Shown piece by piece: positions 7,891-16,098 of a stretch of DNA of 45,609 bases. The number at the start of each line of letters is the position of its first letter. Positions within the stretch are counted from its first letter, which is position 1. The translations under genes were made by a program, and so were the position numbers. The DNA is from CAZHSN01 sp964535125. GTDB taxonomy: Bacteria; Armatimonadota; HRBIN16. The notes under the pieces are model-generated. The model ran no database searches, was not told the DNA's origin, and saw only the letters and a program-made list of their open reading frames with translations. The stretch lies in assembly GCA_964535125.1 (NCBI GenBank), contig CAZHSN010000003.1, positions 1 through 45,609 on the forward strand, read 5' to 3'.

Positions 7891-9648
7891 CTAGAACACG
7901 TTACCAAAGCTGAAGTGTGTTCTGGTACTCTTCTCGCCAAAGCCCAGGTCGATACGAATCGGCCCCAACGGCGTCATGAAGCGGATGCCAGCGCCGTAAC
8001 CAATGGCAGGACTGAACGATTTGTGCTGCTTATACCCTTGGATGTCCACTTTGTCCCAGTCGCCGCCCCATGCGTCCCCAGCGTCGACAAATCCCACAAC
8101 GGTGAGCGACTTGTCCAGCGGATGGCGGAACTCCAGGTTCAACGAGGCGCTGTGGCTGCCCCAGAATCGATCTTCCGGATACCCGCGGACCGACTCAGAT
8201 CCGCCCACAAAGAACTGCTCGTAGAACGGAAGCGATCCAACCGAGGTACCCGCCTTAAGCCGTAACGCCAGTACGTTCGGCGCCTTGGCGGCATCCTTGC
8301 CGGGACGTTTCAACGGGAAGTAGAAACGCAAATTGGTGTTGAACTGCTGGAACACCATGCTCCTTCTGGGGGAGGAGCTGGTGGATTTCAATGTGGCCCA
8401 AGCGTTGGTGGCGCCCAGCGAAAGCATACTTCCCTTTGTGGGATTGTGATCGAAGTCGCGTGTGTTGCGGGTCCACTCCAACGATGTCGCGGTCGTATTC
8501 CCGTCCTGCAATAACGCGGTAGCCGTCGCGGCGTTTTCCGTAGCGGTTGTTTCCGAACGCAAGGTGAGATACAGCCGGTTCTTCAGATCGAGACGGCGCC
8601 CGAGGCTGATCGTCCCTCCCTTACGCCGCTCCAGATAGTCGTCGGTGAGGCTCCCCGTGCTGAAAAGACTACCGCTGAACCGGTTCAGACTGCGGTCGTA
8701 CACACTGAACCCCAGTGAGGTCCCCCGCTTATCCAGCCAGGGTTCGCTGAAGCTGAACTCCATACTCTCCCGACCGCCGGATGTGGCGGTCTGGTAGCGG
8801 GCGCTGACGGTCTGTCCCAGGCCGCGGAAGTTGGTGTCGCTGACTTCCAAGAAACCGGTCAGACGCTTCTGGTCACTATACCCTGCACCAAAGGAGAAGT
8901 TACCGGTGCGGCGCTCTTTGGTGTTCAGCGTTACCGCGAGCTTATCCAATGAAGAGCCCACATCCTGGCTCACGCTCAGTTGATCAAACAACTCCAGCGA
9001 ATAGACACGGGCCAAGTCCTCTTCGATCAACTTCGCGTTGTAAGGTTTCCCCACTTTGGTGTGCGCCAGTTCGCGCAGCACCACACGGGGGCGCGTCTTG
9101 CGCAGTCCTTTGACATCGACTGACTCGATCGTGACTTCGATTAGTGACAGTACAAGAACCGTGGGGTCGGCTTCATCAAAGCGAAAGGTGTCAACCAACG
9201 CCAAGGCACGGGCCTGCTCGTACAGCGACTCTATGGTGCGGTAGTCCTTTTCAATGTCGTTTCGGTTCAGAATCGCTCCCGGTTTGGTCAAGATCGCCGC
9301 CAAAATGGCTTCCGTGGTGACCTGCTTGTTGCCCTCGACGCGAATTGCGGAGATACGCGGATACTCGACCACGCGGACGATCAGGGCGATACCGTTCTCC
9401 ACAGGTTCACCGACCACATCGACAGCGCTGTAGAAACCAAGCCCTCGCACATCCTCACTCACCCGCTGCGCCAGTTCCGGGGTAAACTCCTGGCCGGTCA
9501 CATCACCGATGCGCGCGGTGACCGATTCCGCAGGCGTGTTCGTCGCACCCACAACCGTTACGCCGGTAATCGGCGCGGCGGATACCCAACTGCAACATGC
9601 GATGGCCACCAGGCATAAGATCCAGTTCAAACCGCCCATCGATTTCAC
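7891..9648 (-). CDS. bamA: BamA / Omp85 outer-membrane protein assembly factor
   Basis: This is the central Omp85 component that inserts beta-barrel proteins into the outer membrane. The 585-residue protein has a signal peptide (about 1-24, ending VSAAP) and roughly three POTRA domains (about 25-95, 96-172, 173-247) recognisable by repeated ISAIRVEGNK and VESVDVKGLR-type strands. A C-terminal 16-strand barrel (about 250-585) follows. The conserved VRGYPED loop-6 motif is near residue 486, and the chain ends in the outer-membrane signal Phe (FGNVF). Proteobacterial BamA has five POTRAs and about 800 residues, so this is a short form. The start is GTG with GGAGG upstream. It sits between tamB and skp. 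Confidence 0.93.
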   Translation of the reverse strand: MKSMGGLNWILCLVAIACCSWVSAAPITGVTVVGATNTPAESVTARIGDVTGQEFTPELAQRVSEDVRGLGFYSAVDVVGEPVENGIALIVRVVEYPRISAIRVEGNKQVTTEAILAAILTKPGAILNRNDIEKDYRTIESLYEQARALALVDTFRFDEADPTVLVLSLIEVTIESVDVKGLRKTRPRVVLRELAHTKVGKPYNAKLIEEDLARVYSLELFDQLSVSQDVGSSLDKLAVTLNTKERRTGNFSFGAGYSDQKRLTGFLEVSDTNFRGLGQTVSARYQTATSGGRESMEFSFSEPWLDKRGTSLGFSVYDRSLNRFSGSLFSTGSLTDDYLERRKGGTISLGRRLDLKNRLYLTLRSETTATENAATATALLQDGNTTATSLEWTRNTRDFDHNPTKGSMLSLGATNAWATLKSTSSSPRRSMVFQQFNTNLRFYFPLKRPGKDAAKAPNVLALRLKAGTSVGSLPFYEQFFVGGSESVRGYPEDRFWGSHSASLNLEFRHPLDKSLTVVGFVDAGDAWGGDWDKVDIQGYKQHKSFSPAIGYGAGIRFMTPLGPIRIDLGFGEKSTRTHFSFGNVF

Positions 9649-9687
9649 GTCGCTGTAGTCCTCCCGTGTGTATGTCTCTGCCGATAG

Positions 9688-12600
9688 TCAGAACCGAAGC
9701 CCCGCAATGAAACCCAACGTGGTTTCTTGCCGCTCGTTGATCATTAATGAGAACTGCGTGCTGCGCATGACGCCAAGCCAAGCGGGGGCATCATATAATA
9801 ACCGCAATTCGTATTGCGGTGATAGTCTGTCGAACATGCGCCAATAACTCAGACTAAACGGTCCGCCCAGCTGTTTCACCAGCATGACGGACATCGCCTC
9901 GTTCTGGCGGTAGTCCAGGCGCACCTCGCTGAGGCCGAACGCGGTCTCCAAGCCGCTCTCCAGCGGCGAGAACACCGGGCTCAACAGAGACGCCGCCACG
10001 ATGTTACCCAGTTCCTGTTCCAGTTTACCGGTGCTTCCGCTATCGAGCACATTCTTCAATATCCCCACACCCAACGCGTCTATGATCTCCTGTTCTGACG
10101 CCGTGGGAGGTTCCGAACTGAACCGCATCTGTGCGGTACCACCAACCAGCGGGCCGGTGAGTTCCATACTCACCAGATATCGCGCCCCCAAGCCGTAACC
10201 TCCGTAGATGCGCATACGCGAACTGGCGCGCCTGTTGGTCGTCAGCACGAACGGACCCGGGCCGGGAACCGGGTACGCCAACTGCACCGTAGCCGGCGGT
10301 TCCACGCGAAACACGGTGGTCGGAAAATAGAGCTTGCCATGCGTGACGTTGACACCGCCTGACAGTTCGGGGCTGCTTAACGTACCGTTCAACACCACGC
10401 GCCCCACTCCGCGCGCATCAATCCGCGGCAACCGGAATACCCCGTCTTCAATCACCAGCGTCAGGTTCTGGAACACCGGGTTGTAGGTCGGAGGGGTCGG
10501 TTCCCCCGCGGGCAGGGCTGCGGCGCCCGGTAATGAGATACGCGTCCGCTTGGAGGTCATCGTTCCAGAGACCACCGGCGCTTTCAACGGACCGGTTACG
10601 GTGATGTCGCCGGTCAACTCACCGTCGATACGTTCCTTCAAAACGCCGCTGGCGTTGGACTCGTGCACCATGAACTGACGGGCCGACAACGCCGCTTCCA
10701 CCTCCGGCGTGCCGGTCAGATGGTTGACTTCACCGGTGAGTAATAACCGTCCTTTGGCATTATGTGAGTTGGCGGCAGTCACCGATGCGTGAACGCGGTC
10801 ACCGTAGAACTGAATGCTGCCATCAATATGCTTCAACGCCGTAGAGAGCCTATCCAAACCCACGGCGCCATCTGTCAGTTTGACTTCGCCCGCAAAGGTC
10901 GGATTGTTGATGGCGCCCCCAACCGTGAGTTTCGCTTCCCAGTCTCCGCTCACTGACAGTCCGCTCAATGGCATGAACTCCAAGAGCGTGTGCAGCGGCT
11001 GACGGTCGGCAGTGGCCTGCGCCTCCATAGGTCGGCTTGTATCCGGGGCAAAACCACCCGGCGTTATCGGAATCCGGGCGCTCATGCGCAGAGCGTCCGA
11101 TGACTGCTTGAGCACCAGTTCCGGGATTGTCAGGTATCCATCTTTCAACTGAATGTTTTGGCTGACCAGCAACTTCGCGCGTAGATTCCCGTATCCGGGA
11201 TTGCTGACCACCAGACTGCCTGTAAGGTCCGGACTGTTGTAGGGGCCATCCATCAACACCGACACGTCCACCTGTCCCGACAGCGCCGCAAATCCAGGTA
11301 CAACCCGCCCCAGTGCTCCCGCATCAATACTAAACAGATCCAAGGATGCCTGCGCGCTCTGCCGGTTGAACTCCCCATTCAGCAACCCGACCCCGCCGAG
11401 TCCTTCATACTGCCCGCCGGTCACGCGTAGTTGAGTGTCGAGCGAGCCCGATACGTGCGCGAGCAGACGGCCAGTATCCAGTCCCTTAACGACAACCCCC
11501 TCCACCGACACGTCCCCGTCCACTGAAAACCGGTCCTTCTGACCGTCTGCCCGCATCTGCACATCCAAGGCTCCACCATTTACCTGTAAGCCCGCCAGAG
11601 CGCTAACCAAGCTCGCGCCGTTGCGGGCGGCCAGGCGGCTGTCTTGAACCGCTTCAGACAGCCTGTGCATCCCGTGCAGTTGCAGCCGGCCCGACACGCT
11701 GTACTTCGCGTCAGCGAGATGGTATGTTCCCGACTCAATCGCCAAAGAACCATATGGGCTGTCGATCTTCAGCGGCCCGAGGGTGAGAATACCGTCCTTA
11801 AAATCCGCGGTGGCGGCAGCTTCCGTCAACTCAAAGGCATCCATGGAACAGCGCGATGCGGTCAGCGAAGCGGAGGCTGCATCCAATGCCTTGGTTCCCC
11901 GCGCAGTGACGGATGCATCGAACACACCCAGAACCGGTTGACGCGTTGAATCCGGCAGATAACGTTCCACCCAGCTCAAGGGCACCCCGCGGGCGTCCAG
12001 TTTGGCCGTCCACCCGTCTCCTGGCTCCCAGCTTCCCTCCAGTCCAAGTGTGCCCTGCCCTACCGAAGCGCGGCTGTCACGCAGTACCAACGCGCCGTCA
12101 CGCCAATCCGCTTCTAAATGCACCCCGGAGACGATCAAGTCATCCACGGTGATCGCCGCCGACTCCACAACACCCGATGCCCACCACGACTTGCCGTCCC
12201 ATCGCGCCTGCAGCAGGCCGTCAAACGCGCCTCCCAGATCAGGTTGTGAAAGCCGCGTACCGGCGATCTCCATCATGTCATGCAGATCAATGGTGCGCAA
12301 CTGACCCGATACGGTGATACGCCGGTCCGTGTCCAGAGGGCGTTCCACCTGGGCGTCTGCCAGCACTTCGCTCAACCCCCGCCGGACTTGCGCATGCCGC
12401 AACTCCAGGCGGTTCCGCGTTGCCTGGATGTCGCAGCTCACAGAATCGAACTCGAACCCGTTCACGAGCACATCAGAAGCGGTGATGTTGCCGTGGAACG
12501 CGGGGTCAGCCCAGCGCCCTTCGGCACGGCCATACAACGAAACCATCGCCTTGAACGCTGGAAGGTCGGACACTTCCAGCAATCTGGCCAGCGCCTCCGC

Positions 12601-14145
12601 GTCCATCTGCCGCCAGGTGATACGGGCATCCATGGTTTGTCCCGTAACGCCGGCTACTCCATCAATGCGAATGGCGCCCAACGCTCCCGCCTCAACGGAT
12701 GCCGCTATGTCCAGTTCATCCAGTGATCCGTCCGCGCGCAACGAAACCAGCGGAGCGTGGTACTTCTGGTACCGGGCGTTGCGGACTGTGCAGGCGACCT
12801 GCACCTCGGGCCGATTCGGACGCCCCGTGAGCACGGCGTCCAGGTTGGCCACCCCCGATACGGCATAGGGCCAGATGCGCAGTTGGCTCAACTGCAGGTT
12901 CCGCAACATCAACTGAGCCGAGATACCCTTCGGGGTATATTCGCCGTGCGATCGGATCCGGGCGTCTGCCAGGCGCGCCGCAATCCGCCACCGGGCGATG
13001 TCCTGTCCCCAATCCACGTCCGCTTGCGTCAGCTGTATATCCTGACTGCGGAACGACGCTGCACTGCGCACGTCCACCGCGCGCATGGTGAAACCCTGCG
13101 GGCCGATGGCCAGCTGTACATCACCACTGACCGGAGCGCGCACGGCGACATCAGCAGGGACCATGCGGCGCAACGCCGTGACGCGGTCCGGACGCACCGA
13201 GCGCAGGCGCACGGTCATCTGCAGGTCCGGATCACCCGCAACCAGGCCTCCGCCTTCGGCCTCTATGGAGCCGCCCAGAACCTGCGCTGCCCCGCGGAAA
13301 CGGATCTGGTCGTTACTGAAGCTCACGCGCGCCTGCGATGCCTGCAACGGGATTGCGCCAACGCCGGGAGCGGAAACAACACCATTTGGACTGGAACCGG
13401 TGACTTCACCGGCCACCTGCACACCGGAGGGTTGAACGGAGACCCAGACCGTGCCGTTGGCTTGAGCGCCGGCTAGTCGGACCTGAGACACGCCGAACAG
13501 CTCCGGAATATCCGTTACATCAAGAGACTCCATGTGCAGCCGGAGTGAGAGAGACGGCCCGAAACCGACACCGTACGCATCAATGCGGCCCTGACGCTCC
13601 CGAGCCTTCACCCGCAGCGACAAGGCCTGCCCGGACACCAGCACGCGCCCTGATATTGAGGACACCGACCGCCGCAGTTGGGATCGACCGACTAACGCCT
13701 CAAGATCCACCTCGCCGTCCCGCACCCGGATATCAAACATGCGGGTGGGTTCGGTCGGCTCACCGCCTTCGGGGATATACTGGGTGATATTCCACTTGCC
13801 ATCGGACTGCTGCGCCAACCGGAGATACGGACGATCCGCTTCGATGCGGATACGGGAGGTCCATAAACCGGCCACATGCACGCGGTCTGCAGTCGCCTCC
13901 GGCGACACGGCTTCGCCCAGACGCACCCCGCTCAGCGTGACTTCGCCCCGAACCGGTCGAACCCGGATATCATCCGCGTAGATCGGGATGCCCGTGCTCT
14001 GACGCACCCATGCCAAGGCTGCCTGAGGCCCCCATTGCTCCGTCCAGTGGGTCAACCGGATAGCCATCATCACGGCCATCACTGTCCAGCTCAGCCAGAC
14101 AAGCCCATACAACAGCGGGTGAACGGCACGGATGACGTAACGCAT
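9688..14145 (-). CDS. tamB: TamB-like translocation and assembly module protein (DUF490)
   Basis: This is a very long protein (1,485 residues) with one N-terminal membrane anchor (about residues 8-30) and then a long run of repetitive beta-strand sequence typical of AsmA/TamB bridge proteins. The C-terminal few hundred residues match the DUF490/TamB pattern (LNGTLSSPELSGGVNVTHGK, GPLVGGTAQMRFSSEPP, ALGVGILKNVL), and the protein ends in Phe like an outer-membrane-associated strand. Members bridge the periplasm, helping barrel assembly or carrying phospholipids to the outer membrane. Its position just upstream of bamA (42-bp gap) supports partnering with this BamA, since no separate TamA is seen. 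The start ATG has GAGGGG upstream in the lipA-tamB gap. Confidence 0.9.
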   Translation of the reverse strand: MRYVIRAVHPLLYGLVWLSWTVMAVMMAIRLTHWTEQWGPQAALAWVRQSTGIPIYADDIRVRPVRGEVTLSGVRLGEAVSPEATADRVHVAGLWTSRIRIEADRPYLRLAQQSDGKWNITQYIPEGGEPTEPTRMFDIRVRDGEVDLEALVGRSQLRRSVSSISGRVLVSGQALSLRVKARERQGRIDAYGVGFGPSLSLRLHMESLDVTDIPELFGVSQVRLAGAQANGTVWVSVQPSGVQVAGEVTGSSPNGVVSAPGVGAIPLQASQARVSFSNDQIRFRGAAQVLGGSIEAEGGGLVAGDPDLQMTVRLRSVRPDRVTALRRMVPADVAVRAPVSGDVQLAIGPQGFTMRAVDVRSAASFRSQDIQLTQADVDWGQDIARWRIAARLADARIRSHGEYTPKGISAQLMLRNLQLSQLRIWPYAVSGVANLDAVLTGRPNRPEVQVACTVRNARYQKYHAPLVSLRADGSLDELDIAASVEAGALGAIRIDGVAGVTGQTMDARITWRQMDAEALARLLEVSDLPAFKAMVSLYGRAEGRWADPAFHGNITASDVLVNGFEFDSVSCDIQATRNRLELRHAQVRRGLSEVLADAQVERPLDTDRRITVSGQLRTIDLHDMMEIAGTRLSQPDLGGAFDGLLQARWDGKSWWASGVVESAAITVDDLIVSGVHLEADWRDGALVLRDSRASVGQGTLGLEGSWEPGDGWTAKLDARGVPLSWVERYLPDSTRQPVLGVFDASVTARGTKALDAASASLTASRCSMDAFELTEAAATADFKDGILTLGPLKIDSPYGSLAIESGTYHLADAKYSVSGRLQLHGMHRLSEAVQDSRLAARNGASLVSALAGLQVNGGALDVQMRADGQKDRFSVDGDVSVEGVVVKGLDTGRLLAHVSGSLDTQLRVTGGQYEGLGGVGLLNGEFNRQSAQASLDLFSIDAGALGRVVPGFAALSGQVDVSVLMDGPYNSPDLTGSLVVSNPGYGNLRAKLLVSQNIQLKDGYLTIPELVLKQSSDALRMSARIPITPGGFAPDTSRPMEAQATADRQPLHTLLEFMPLSGLSVSGDWEAKLTVGGAINNPTFAGEVKLTDGAVGLDRLSTALKHIDGSIQFYGDRVHASVTAANSHNAKGRLLLTGEVNHLTGTPEVEAALSARQFMVHESNASGVLKERIDGELTGDITVTGPLKAPVVSGTMTSKRTRISLPGAAALPAGEPTPPTYNPVFQNLTLVIEDGVFRLPRIDARGVGRVVLNGTLSSPELSGGVNVTHGKLYFPTTVFRVEPPATVQLAYPVPGPGPFVLTTNRRASSRMRIYGGYGLGARYLVSMELTGPLVGGTAQMRFSSEPPTASEQEIIDALGVGILKNVLDSGSTGKLEQELGNIVAASLLSPVFSPLESGLETAFGLSEVRLDYRQNEAMSVMLVKQLGGPFSLSYWRMFDRLSPQYELRLLYDAPAWLGVMRSTQFSLMINERQETTLGFIAGLRF

Positions 14146-14158
14146 CAGGCAGTTCCCC

Positions 14159-15043
14159 TCACTGAGGCCCCGCCCGGTTATCTCGTTCCAACAACCGCTC
14201 GGTCAGTGCCTGGGCATTGTAGGAACTCCGGACAAATGGCTGAGACGCCACCGACAGAAACCCCATCGCTTCCCCCTGCTGTCGGTAGCGGTCGAACTGA
14301 TCCGGTGTGACATACTCCACGACCGGGTGGTGGGCCGTCGTTGGGCGCAGATACTGCCCGATGGTTAACGCATCCACATCGGCTTCCCGAAGCTGCTGCA
14401 TCACGTCAACCACCTCGGACTCGGTTTCGCCCAGTCCCACCATGATCCCCGACTTGGTGAAGACACCCGTATGCCGGCGTTTCACGCCCGCCAGCACGCC
14501 CACGGAGCGTGCGAATATCGCCTGAGGACGCACCGAAGGGTACAATCGGGGTACCGTTTCAACATTGTGGTTGAACACCTGCGGATGTGCAGACGCCACG
14601 ATATCCACTAACACGGGATCACCCTGGAAATCAGGCGTCAGAACCTCAACACTTGCCTCCGGCAACAGGTCACGGATCGCCAGAATGACATCGGCAAACT
14701 GGTGTGCGCCGCCGTCCGGCAGATCATCGCGCGTCACCGATGTCACCACTACATGTCGCAGCCCTAACTGCCGCGCCGCCTCGGCTACGCGCCGGGGTTC
14801 TTCGGGATCGACAGGCGTCGGCGCACCGGCCGACACCGCACAAAAGCGGCAGTTGCGTGTACACACTGCGCCCAGGATCATAAACGTGGCGGTATGCCGG
14901 CTCCAACACTCGGCTAGGTTGGGGCAGCGGGCGCTCTGACAGACTGTATGGAGTCGCAGACCCGAGATCAGACGCTCCACCTCTTCCACCGTTCCGGGTT
15001 TCGGCGCCCGTATGGTCAGCCACGGAGGCAACGTGCGGTTCAT
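14159..15043 (-). CDS. lipA: Lipoyl synthase LipA
   Basis: LipA is a radical-SAM enzyme that inserts two sulfurs into protein-bound octanoyl chains, completing the lipoyl cofactor of 2-oxoacid dehydrogenases. Both iron-sulfur clusters are encoded: the auxiliary CX4CX5C motif (C35, C40, C46 in CQSARCPNLAEC) and the radical-SAM CX3CX2C motif (C61, C65, C68 in CTRNCRFC). The conserved RSSY near the C-terminus (here RSSYNAQ) supplies the Ser cluster ligand. The 294-residue length is normal. It is the first gene of the long minus-strand operon, 13 bp before tamB, with AGGAA upstream of its ATG. It has no obvious functional link to envelope assembly. It may simply share the promoter. Confidence 0.97.
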   Translation of the reverse strand: MNRTLPPWLTIRAPKPGTVEEVERLISGLRLHTVCQSARCPNLAECWSRHTATFMILGAVCTRNCRFCAVSAGAPTPVDPEEPRRVAEAARQLGLRHVVVTSVTRDDLPDGGAHQFADVILAIRDLLPEASVEVLTPDFQGDPVLVDIVASAHPQVFNHNVETVPRLYPSVRPQAIFARSVGVLAGVKRRHTGVFTKSGIMVGLGETESEVVDVMQQLREADVDALTIGQYLRPTTAHHPVVEYVTPDQFDRYRQQGEAMGFLSVASQPFVRSSYNAQALTERLLERDNRAGPQ

Positions 15044-15067
15044 GAACAGTTCCTGTAGGTACTCATC

Positions 15068-15081
15068 TCTTGCATTATAAC
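15068..15081 (-). promoter_or_regulatory. Probable -10 promoter element for the lipA-to-acyltransferase operon
   Basis: On the minus strand a perfect TATAAT occurs at 15079-15074, about 30 bases before the lipA ATG. Seventeen bases upstream of it is AACACA, a weak -35 (three of six bases). No other good promoter was seen until the end of the operon, so this may drive about 15 kb of genes. This is a pattern match only. Confidence 0.5.
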
Positions 15082-15139
15082 GCGACGCTTCTGTACTGTG
15101 TTATTAATGGTCACCATGCATGCAGAACCTCAGGACATG

Positions 15140-16084
15140 ATGAACCGCCGCGCGTTTTTGCGTCTGCTGGGCGCCGGCAGCCTCCTGCTGGTGCTGGCCC
15201 GCACCGGGCTCGCAGGCGCCGTCACTTCGGAAGACACCGCATACCGTCAATTTGAGCAAAAGTGCAAGGCGTTGGCGGGTAGCTGTCTCGTCGTCACGGC
15301 ACGCTGTGCCGGAACCGTAGGAGACGAGCACAGCACGCGGTACGTAATTGACTTTGATGGGCAAATAGGTACCTGCGTCTCCCATACCCGTATGAGCGAA
15401 AACGTGGAATATCGTCTGATCCTGGATCCATCACCCGGTCCGATGGATATTTACACCGTGCGGGCGATCATGCAGGCGGATGCATGGAAGGCGGCGGCCC
15501 GGCGCTCTCAGGCCCAACGTCAACCGGCAGTATCTGCACCAACAGGTATGCAGCCTAAGCTACAACCGAAAGCCGTGGTGTACCACTCCAATGACATGGT
15601 GTTCCGCCAGTACTTGGACGCTATCCAGCGGTTAAACCCCAAGCTGGCCCCGGAAACCGCCCGCCGTATTACCAATAGCCTGTTGGCATTCAGCCAGAAG
15701 CACAAGGTCGATCCGCGCCTGGTGATGGCCATGGTGCTCGCCGAGTCGCGGTTCCGACCGGATGCCGTATCCCGAATGGGCGCCGCTGGTCTGGGACAGT
15801 TGATGCCAGGCACTGCGCGGGGATTGGGGGTCACCAACCGGTTCGATGTAGAGCAGAACCTGGAAGCGTCCATCCGCCTGCTGCGCGGTCATTTGACCTC
15901 ATACGCCAGGCGCGTCGGGCCGGATGGCGTCATGAACTTTGAGCACATCATTCTGGCGATGGCGGCCTACAACGCGGGCGCCAATGCGGTCTCCCGCCAC
16001 GGCGGCGTTCCTCCATATCGCGAGACCCAGAACTACGTGCGCAAGGTCGTGTCGTATTACAAGCAGCTGGCCGGCATCCGGTAG
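15140..16084 (+). CDS. Secreted lytic transglycosylase (SLT domain)
   Basis: The protein cleaves peptidoglycan glycan strands to 1,6-anhydro products. From the chosen ATG at 15140 it has 314 residues. It begins MNRRAFLRLLGAGS, a twin-arginine-like or Sec signal, and AGGA lies just upstream. Earlier in-frame ATGs (15098, 15116, 15137) would place the Arg pair too far inside. The middle region (about 30-165) is unassigned. The C-terminal SLT fold (about 175-310) has the catalytic Glu at residue 202 in AESRFRPDA, then GAAGLGQLMPGTA, AAYNAG and ETQNYV. It is transcribed away from the lpx operon and its 3' end nearly meets the ABC transporter gene (14-bp gap). Confidence 0.9.
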   Translation: MNRRAFLRLLGAGSLLLVLARTGLAGAVTSEDTAYRQFEQKCKALAGSCLVVTARCAGTVGDEHSTRYVIDFDGQIGTCVSHTRMSENVEYRLILDPSPGPMDIYTVRAIMQADAWKAAARRSQAQRQPAVSAPTGMQPKLQPKAVVYHSNDMVFRQYLDAIQRLNPKLAPETARRITNSLLAFSQKHKVDPRLVMAMVLAESRFRPDAVSRMGAAGLGQLMPGTARGLGVTNRFDVEQNLEASIRLLRGHLTSYARRVGPDGVMNFEHIILAMAAYNAGANAVSRHGGVPPYRETQNYVRKVVSYYKQLAGIR

Positions 16085-16098
16085 TCGTCCGTCACCGC

